DNA of 18,114 nt from Planctomycetota bacterium. GTDB taxonomy: Bacteria > Planctomycetota > Phycisphaerae > WQYP01. Both the position numbers and the translations under genes were made by a program. The notes under the pieces are model-generated. The model worked only from the letters and a program-made list of their open reading frames with translations. It was not told where the DNA came from and made no database searches. Numbering within the stretch: position 1 is the stretch's first letter; each line of letters opens with the position of its first letter. Shown one piece after another: positions 14,256 to 18,114 of the stretch. The stretch lies in contig JAJYZY010000043.1 in NCBI GenBank assembly GCA_021799715.1, forward strand, positions 1-18,114. The letters are read 5' to 3'.

Positions 14256-17075
14256 ATGGTTCAGTCATCCTGGTATGGTGTCGCTTTTGTCGGCGGCCTC
14301 TGGGCGGGCGTGTTGTCGTTTGTGCCGGTGATTATGCTGGCCAAACGCTTCAAGCTCGTTGATATTCCCGATGCGCGCAAAGTGCATGTGCGTCCGGTGC
14401 CGCGCGTGGGCGGGTTGGCCATTGCGCTTTCCACGCTTATCAGCGTGGCGCCCGTGCTGCTGCTGTATCGCCGCACCACCTTGGTGCACGCCATTTTTCA
14501 TACGCCCATGGCAGCGCTTGTTTTTGCATCCATGGTGCTGCTGACCATCGGCTTTATTGATGATGTCTTTAATATCCCCGCCAAAATAAAACTTGTCGGG
14601 CTGATCGCCGCCGCCGTCCTGTTCGCCCATTACGGCGCGCTTGTGCCCACCGGGCCGATTGCGGCCAATTGGCAGCCCTGCCTGGGTTGGCTTTCCTGGC
14701 CGCTGACCATCTTCTGGCTGGTGACCGTCCCGGTAAGCTTGAACTTCTGCGACGGCCTGGATGGCCTCGCCGGCGGCATTGCCACCGGCGCGGCGTTGGT
14801 GGTTGCGGTTATCGGCATTGCCATCGGGGAGCCGTCCATTGGCTTTCTCATGCTCGCGCTGATGGGCGCTTTAACCGCATTCCTTATTTTTAACTTCAAT
14901 CCGGCCCGCATTTTCATGGGTGACGGCGGCAGCCTGTTTATCGGCTTTACCATCGCCGCCGCCGCCGTGCTGGCATCGCATCACAGCAATTCGCCGCTGC
15001 CGCTGATTATCACCGCCGTCGCGCTGTCGATTCCCCTGGTGGATACGGCCGTCACCTTCGCCCGCCGCGCCATTTTGCAGCGCCGCAGCCTGTTCTCGGC
15101 GGAACGGGGACACCTGCACCATCGGCTTCTGGACCAGGGCCTGTCACACCTGCACGCGGTGTATCTGCTGTATATTTTTGGAGCCGCAACCTGCGCGCTG
15201 GCCATTGTCCTGTTTTTTGGCAATACGCTGGTGATGGCTCTGGCGAGCGTTGTATTGGGCCTGCTGCTGCTGGCTCTGTTCCGCACCGCCGGTTCCGCCC
15301 GCGGCGGAGATATGATCCGCGCTTTGCGGCGCAACCGGCAGCTTGCGCGTGAATCCCGCACCTACCGCAAAGCCTTTGAATCTTTACAGCTTCGCCTGGC
15401 CCGCGCCAGCACCTTTGAAGTCTGGTGGGCCGGGGTGTGCGAAGCCGCGGAAATGCTCCACTTCAGCCGCATCGCCATGACCGTCACGCGCCGCGATGGC
15501 TCCAAAGATGACCGCGTCTGGCAAAGCAACACGCCCATTCCCGAAGGCGTTGCGGTCATGACCGCTTCGGTGCCGATCGCCCATCGGCGCATTGGCAAGC
15601 CCATGCGGTTGGAAATGGATGTGCCCGCGCCGACGTTCCTGGAATCCGCCGGCCATCGGATTTCCCTGTTTGCCCGGCTTCTCGAAGAATTCAGCCTGGC
15701 CGCCATGAACGACCGTCCGCCGGGACCCTTTAAGATACGCCTGTTTGGCATCGGCTTTCCCCGGGTCAAATCCCGCCGCAGCGTGGCGGAAGATAAAAAC
15801 ATCGCCGGCCGCATCGGGTCGTTGGACCCGGCGCGATATAAATCCCTTAAGTTGAGATTCTCCAAGCCCGTTGCGGACTTGAAAATCGCCATCGTTCATG
15901 ATTTTCTCTACACCTACGCCGGAGCCGAACGTGTGCTGGAGCAAATGCTCCTGTGCTTCCCCAACGCCGATATCTTCAGTCTGTTTGATTTCCTCAAGCC
16001 GGACCAGCGCGGCTTTATCATGAACAAGCCCGTGCATACCAGCTTCCTGCAGAATATGCCCCTGGCCAGAAGCAAACACCGCGCGTATCTGCCGCTGATG
16101 CCCATGGCCATCGAACAGCTTGATGTCTCCAAATATGATCTGGTCATCTCCAGCAGTTATGTCGTGGCCAAAGGCATTATCACCTGCCCGGATCAACTGC
16201 ATATCTGCTATTGCCACAGCCCCGTGCGCTTCGCATGGGATATGCAACGCCAGTATCTGCGGGATGCCGGCTTGGAGCGCGGCCTGAAAGGGGCCGTCGC
16301 CAAGGCCATTCTGCACTACATCCGCGTGTTTGATGTGCGGTCCAGCGGCTCGGTGGATGCGTTTATGACCAACTCCAGCTTTGTGGCCCGGCGGGTGGAT
16401 AAGGCCTATCGCCGCACCGCTACGCCCGTATTTCCCCCCGTGGATACGGAAACGTACACACTTTGCACCGATAAGGGGGACTACTACCTGACCGCCTCGC
16501 GCATGGTTCCATATAAACGCATGGATCTGATTGTCCAGGCCTTCACCCGCATGCCCAATCGTCGGCTGTTTGTGGTTGGTGAAGGTCCCGAAGTAGAAAA
16601 TATTCGTGCCTTGGCCGGAGAAAATGTCAAAGTGGTCGGTTATCAAACCGGTGAGCGCCTGCGCGAATATATGCAGCACGCCCGCGGCTTTGTCTTTGCC
16701 GCGGAAGAAGATTTCGGAATTGTCCCCGTGGAAGCGCAGGCCTGCGGCACGCCGGTGATTGCCTATGGCCACGGCGGCGTGACCGAAAGCGTCATCGACG
16801 GAATAACCGGTGTATTTTTCATGGAACAGACGGTTGAAAGCCTCATGGCCGCCGTGGAACACTTTGAACGCATTACCTGGGATCCGCAGGCAATCCGGAA
16901 AAATGCCGAGCGTTTCAGCAAAGCCGTGTTCCGGGAGAAGTTCATGGAATTTGTGGACAATCAATGGCAGGAATTCCGCAATGTCCGCCTGGATGCAATC
17001 GCCACCGCGCAAGCCGCAATCGCCGCCGCCCCGCAGCCCGCCGTACCGGCGGAAATGCTGGAGGCGAGAAGCTAA
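14256..17075 (+). CDS. WecA/MraY-type transferase fused to GT4 glycosyltransferase
   Basis: A 939-residue fusion. Residues 1 to about 345 form a polytopic polyprenyl-phosphate sugar-1-phosphate transferase of the WecA/TagO/MraY group. Its motifs are FIDD (100-103), NFCDGLDG (163-170), MGDGGS (221-226) and GHLHH (285-289). These place a sugar 1-phosphate, typically GlcNAc, on undecaprenyl phosphate. Residues about 346-541 are a soluble linker with a compact region (STFEVWWAGVCEAAEMLHFS) that I cannot assign firmly; a GAF-like fold is possible. Residues 542 to about 920 are a GT-B glycosyltransferase of family 4 (KIAIVHDF at 543-550; EX7E motif Glu818-Glu826 in EDFGIVPVE), similar to mannosyl- or WbaZ-like enzymes. 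One polypeptide could therefore start the lipid-linked chain and add a next sugar. The ATG has GGGAG 5 nt upstream. No start signal is visible near the GT4 domain, so I treat it as a real fusion. Confidence 0.88.
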   Translation: MVQSSWYGVAFVGGLWAGVLSFVPVIMLAKRFKLVDIPDARKVHVRPVPRVGGLAIALSTLISVAPVLLLYRRTTLVHAIFHTPMAALVFASMVLLTIGFIDDVFNIPAKIKLVGLIAAAVLFAHYGALVPTGPIAANWQPCLGWLSWPLTIFWLVTVPVSLNFCDGLDGLAGGIATGAALVVAVIGIAIGEPSIGFLMLALMGALTAFLIFNFNPARIFMGDGGSLFIGFTIAAAAVLASHHSNSPLPLIITAVALSIPLVDTAVTFARRAILQRRSLFSAERGHLHHRLLDQGLSHLHAVYLLYIFGAATCALAIVLFFGNTLVMALASVVLGLLLLALFRTAGSARGGDMIRALRRNRQLARESRTYRKAFESLQLRLARASTFEVWWAGVCEAAEMLHFSRIAMTVTRRDGSKDDRVWQSNTPIPEGVAVMTASVPIAHRRIGKPMRLEMDVPAPTFLESAGHRISLFARLLEEFSLAAMNDRPPGPFKIRLFGIGFPRVKSRRSVAEDKNIAGRIGSLDPARYKSLKLRFSKPVADLKIAIVHDFLYTYAGAERVLEQMLLCFPNADIFSLFDFLKPDQRGFIMNKPVHTSFLQNMPLARSKHRAYLPLMPMAIEQLDVSKYDLVISSSYVVAKGIITCPDQLHICYCHSPVRFAWDMQRQYLRDAGLERGLKGAVAKAILHYIRVFDVRSSGSVDAFMTNSSFVARRVDKAYRRTATPVFPPVDTETYTLCTDKGDYYLTASRMVPYKRMDLIVQAFTRMPNRRLFVVGEGPEVENIRALAGENVKVVGYQTGERLREYMQHARGFVFAAEEDFGIVPVEAQACGTPVIAYGHGGVTESVIDGITGVFFMEQTVESLMAAVEHFERITWDPQAIRKNAERFSKAVFREKFMEFVDNQWQEFRNVRLDAIATAQAAIAAAPQPAVPAEMLEARS

Positions 17076-17098
17076 TCCAGAAAGCGGAGACGAGAGGT

Positions 17099-17126
17099 CA
17101 GAATACAGAAGTCAGAAGACAGAAGA
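17099..17126. repeat. CAGAAGN heptad tandem repeat, left tract
   Basis: Four consecutive 7-bp units: CAGAATA, CAGAAGT, CAGAAGA, CAGAAGA. It begins 24 bp after the fusion gene. The same unit family recurs beyond the second toxin-antitoxin module at 18009-18084. Confidence 0.85.
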
Positions 17127-17196
17127 TTAGGGAGTCGTAAGGCTTCCGCCTTCCCGGTCTAATCCCGGCGGGGCGGGAAACAACGGAGGGCACGGG

Positions 17197-17245
17197 TCAC
17201 AGGTTTTAGGTTGTAGGTTACAGGGGACAGGTTACAGGTTACGGG
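17197..17245. repeat. TTACAGG heptad tandem repeat
   Basis: Seven consecutive 7-bp units with consensus TTACAGG: TCACAGG, TTTTAGG, TTGTAGG, TTACAGG, GGACAGG, TTACAGG, TTACGGG. The period is exact although the units diverge. A perfect 7-bp hairpin CGGCCAG-GCTG-CTGGCCG follows at 17252-17269, without a T-run. Confidence 0.8.
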
Positions 17246-17333
17246 TTTAGCCGGCCAGGCTGCTGGCCGAGGTTCTATACGCTCAATGCTAAATTCACCA
17301 TACTGAATTCCAGTTGCTGCGGCGAACGCGTTT

Positions 17334-17362
17334 TTGACAAATTGTAACTTATAGGATACAAT
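17334..17362 (+). promoter_or_regulatory. Promoter of second toxin-antitoxin module
   Basis: TTGACA (17334-17339), a 17-bp spacer and TACAAT (17357-17362), a strong sigma-70-type match. The predicted start, about 17369, lies just inside the annotated toxin gene. Either translation starts later or the message is nearly leaderless. Confidence 0.7.
17341..17362. promoter_or_regulatory. Dyad operator over the second TA promoter
   Basis: A 22-bp palindrome with arms ATTGTA (17341-17346) and TACAAT (17357-17362) and a central TATA; 9 of 11 base pairs are symmetric. The right arm is the -10 box itself, so a bound dimer would block the promoter. It resembles the operator of the first module in its outer TTG...ACAA bases. 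Confidence 0.65.
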
Positions 17363-17363
17363 T

Positions 17364-17699
17364 TTGCAGACGTTTGAAGTGCGCCATTACTGCACGGCAG
17401 ATGGCCGGGTCATCGTTGGTGAATGGCTCCGCTTATTGCGTGATCAGGATGCCAAGGCGCGGATCGTTACGCGGTTTTCCAGGCTTTCGTTGGGAAATTT
17501 CGGCGATCATAAGTCCATCCGGGATGGGGTCTGGGAACTGCGAATCGATGTGGGACCGGGCTATCGGGTGTACTACGCGATGGCTGATAAAACGTGCGTC
17601 CTGCTTCTGTGCGGTGGCGATAAGCGCAGGCAATCATCGGATATTGAACGTGCGGTGGAATATTGGAAGGATTATAAAACAAGGACGGCCACACCATGA
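17364..17699 (+). CDS. RelE/HigB-like addiction toxin
   Basis: A 111-residue toxin of the phage Gp49-like/RelE superfamily (addiction module killer type). It has the family pattern FEVRHYCTADGR, then DQDAKARIVTRFSRLSLGNF, KSIRDGVWELRIDVGPGYRVYY and LLLCGGDKRRQSSDI. Its probable activity is mRNA cleavage, by family relation. The start used is TTG 17364, with AGGA 7 nt upstream and the first beta-strand FEVRHY preserved. However, the best promoter would start transcription at about 17369, leaving GTG 17379 (V6) as an alternative with almost no leader. It overlaps the antitoxin by 4 nt (ATGA, 17696-17699). Confidence 0.85.
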   Translation: MQTFEVRHYCTADGRVIVGEWLRLLRDQDAKARIVTRFSRLSLGNFGDHKSIRDGVWELRIDVGPGYRVYYAMADKTCVLLLCGGDKRRQSSDIERAVEYWKDYKTRTATP

Positions 17700-18007
17700 A
17701 ACATCGGGCCAGCGTATCCAATGATGAGGTTATTATCGCGGAAATCCGGGACAACCCTGAATTTGCGGCTTCGTACCTGGCCGCGGCCATGGAAAACACG
17801 GATCAGCCGGGCGTATTGCTCATCGCTCTGCGCCAGATTGCCGAAGCTCGCGGCGGCATGACCAAAATCGCCAAAGACGCCGGTTTGCAAAGGGAAAGTC
17901 TGTATCGGGCGTTGTCCAAGCGCGGAAACCCACGGCTGACAACTCTGCTGGCGGTTATACAGGCGTTGGGAATGACATTAACGGTGGGCCGGCTCAAAGA
18001 GCAATGA
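17696..18007 (+). CDS. Antitoxin of the addiction module antidote family
   Basis: A 103-residue HTH antitoxin paired with the preceding toxin. Its middle and C-terminal part reads MTKIAKDAGLQRESLYRALS followed by RGNPRLTTLLAVIQALGM, the HTH pattern of the probable addiction module antidote family that accompanies Gp49-like toxins. The N-terminal half (AEIRDNPEFAASYLAAAME) matches the family's toxin-binding region. Its ATG overlaps the toxin stop, and AAGGA lies 10 nt upstream inside the toxin gene. It probably represses the promoter at 17334-17362. Confidence 0.88.
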   Translation: MKHRASVSNDEVIIAEIRDNPEFAASYLAAAMENTDQPGVLLIALRQIAEARGGMTKIAKDAGLQRESLYRALSKRGNPRLTTLLAVIQALGMTLTVGRLKEQ

Positions 18008-18008
18008 C

Positions 18009-18084
18009 CAGAATGCAGAATTCAGAATTCAGAAGGCGACGATAGGAGACAGGAGACAGAAGACAGAAGGCAGAAGGCAGAAGG
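18009..18084. repeat. CAGAAGN heptad tandem repeat, right tract
   Basis: Four 7-bp units at 18009-18036 (CAGAATG, CAGAATT, CAGAATT, CAGAAGG), 13 irregular bases, then five units at 18050-18084 (CAGGAGA, CAGAAGA, CAGAAGG three times). It starts two bases after the antitoxin stop codon and is the same unit family as 17099-17126. After it, 18085-18114 is unique sequence cut by the window end. Confidence 0.85.
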
Positions 18085-18114
18085 TTGTGTCCCGTCCTGA
18101 TATAGGTTGTCACT

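Noticed and set aside
15384..17012. Long minus-strand open frame (542 codons) antisense to the fusion gene
   Set aside because: It mirrors the GT4 and linker regions, which carry clear family motifs on the plus strand; the minus translation has no recognisable domain and an improbable composition.
17099..18084. CRISPR array
   Set aside because: The repeats are 7-bp tandem units without spacers, and no cas gene is present.

Overview
The window reads as part of an exopolysaccharide biosynthesis and export locus of a Gram-negative-type bacterium, moderately GC-rich by eye. Planctomycetota (Phycisphaerae-like) is my best guess. The guess rests on the exosortase/EpsI pair, a very large TPR protein, a WecA-type transferase with a long C-terminal extension, frequent TTG/GTG starts and heptanucleotide repeat tracts between genes. 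No rRNA or tRNA is present, and Verrucomicrobiota-like phyla are not excluded.

Layout. 1-508: gene-free stretch with an 89-bp direct repeat present twice (26-114 and 292-380). 509-1195 (-): membrane-anchored TPR protein, divergent from the rest. 1234-1338: two back-to-back perfect TATAAT boxes. About 1345-1691: a long leader in front of a NusG/RfaH/UpxY-type antiterminator (1692-2360). 2533-3438: exosortase with an intact Cys-Arg-His triad. 3439-3840: gene-free gap with hairpins. 3841-11924: four tightly packed or overlapping genes, namely EpsI, a Wzz-BY-kinase chain-length regulator, an unrecognised protein and a 1382-residue TPR protein. 12170-13135: ABC-2 polysaccharide export permease without its ATPase. 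13255-14082: HigBA-type toxin-antitoxin module. 14256-17075: fusion of a WecA/MraY-type sugar-1-phosphate transferase with a GT4 glycosyltransferase. 17334-18007: second toxin-antitoxin module, with heptad tandem repeats on both sides.

How the genes fit together. The antiterminator probably keeps polymerase moving through the long downstream operon. The WecA domain would load the first sugar phosphate on undecaprenyl phosphate, and the GT4 domain in the same polypeptide could add a following sugar. The Wzz-kinase would control chain length and polymerisation, the ABC permease points to a transport step, and the large TPR protein is a candidate periplasmic scaffold. Exosortase and EpsI tie polymer production to sorting of PEP-CTERM-like proteins, although no such substrate is encoded here.

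The most unusual feature is inside the kinase. Between Walker A' and Walker B lies an insert with the layout of an MshEN/GspE-N domain: two 24-residue motifs separated by exactly 5 residues. That fold binds cyclic di-GMP in other proteins, so this may be a chain-length kinase with a built-in second-messenger input. Several consensus ligand residues are changed, so binding is a hypothesis. Other points are the WecA-GT4 fusion, the permease separated from any ATPase by a toxin-antitoxin module, and dyad operators lying on the -10 boxes of both toxin-antitoxin promoters.
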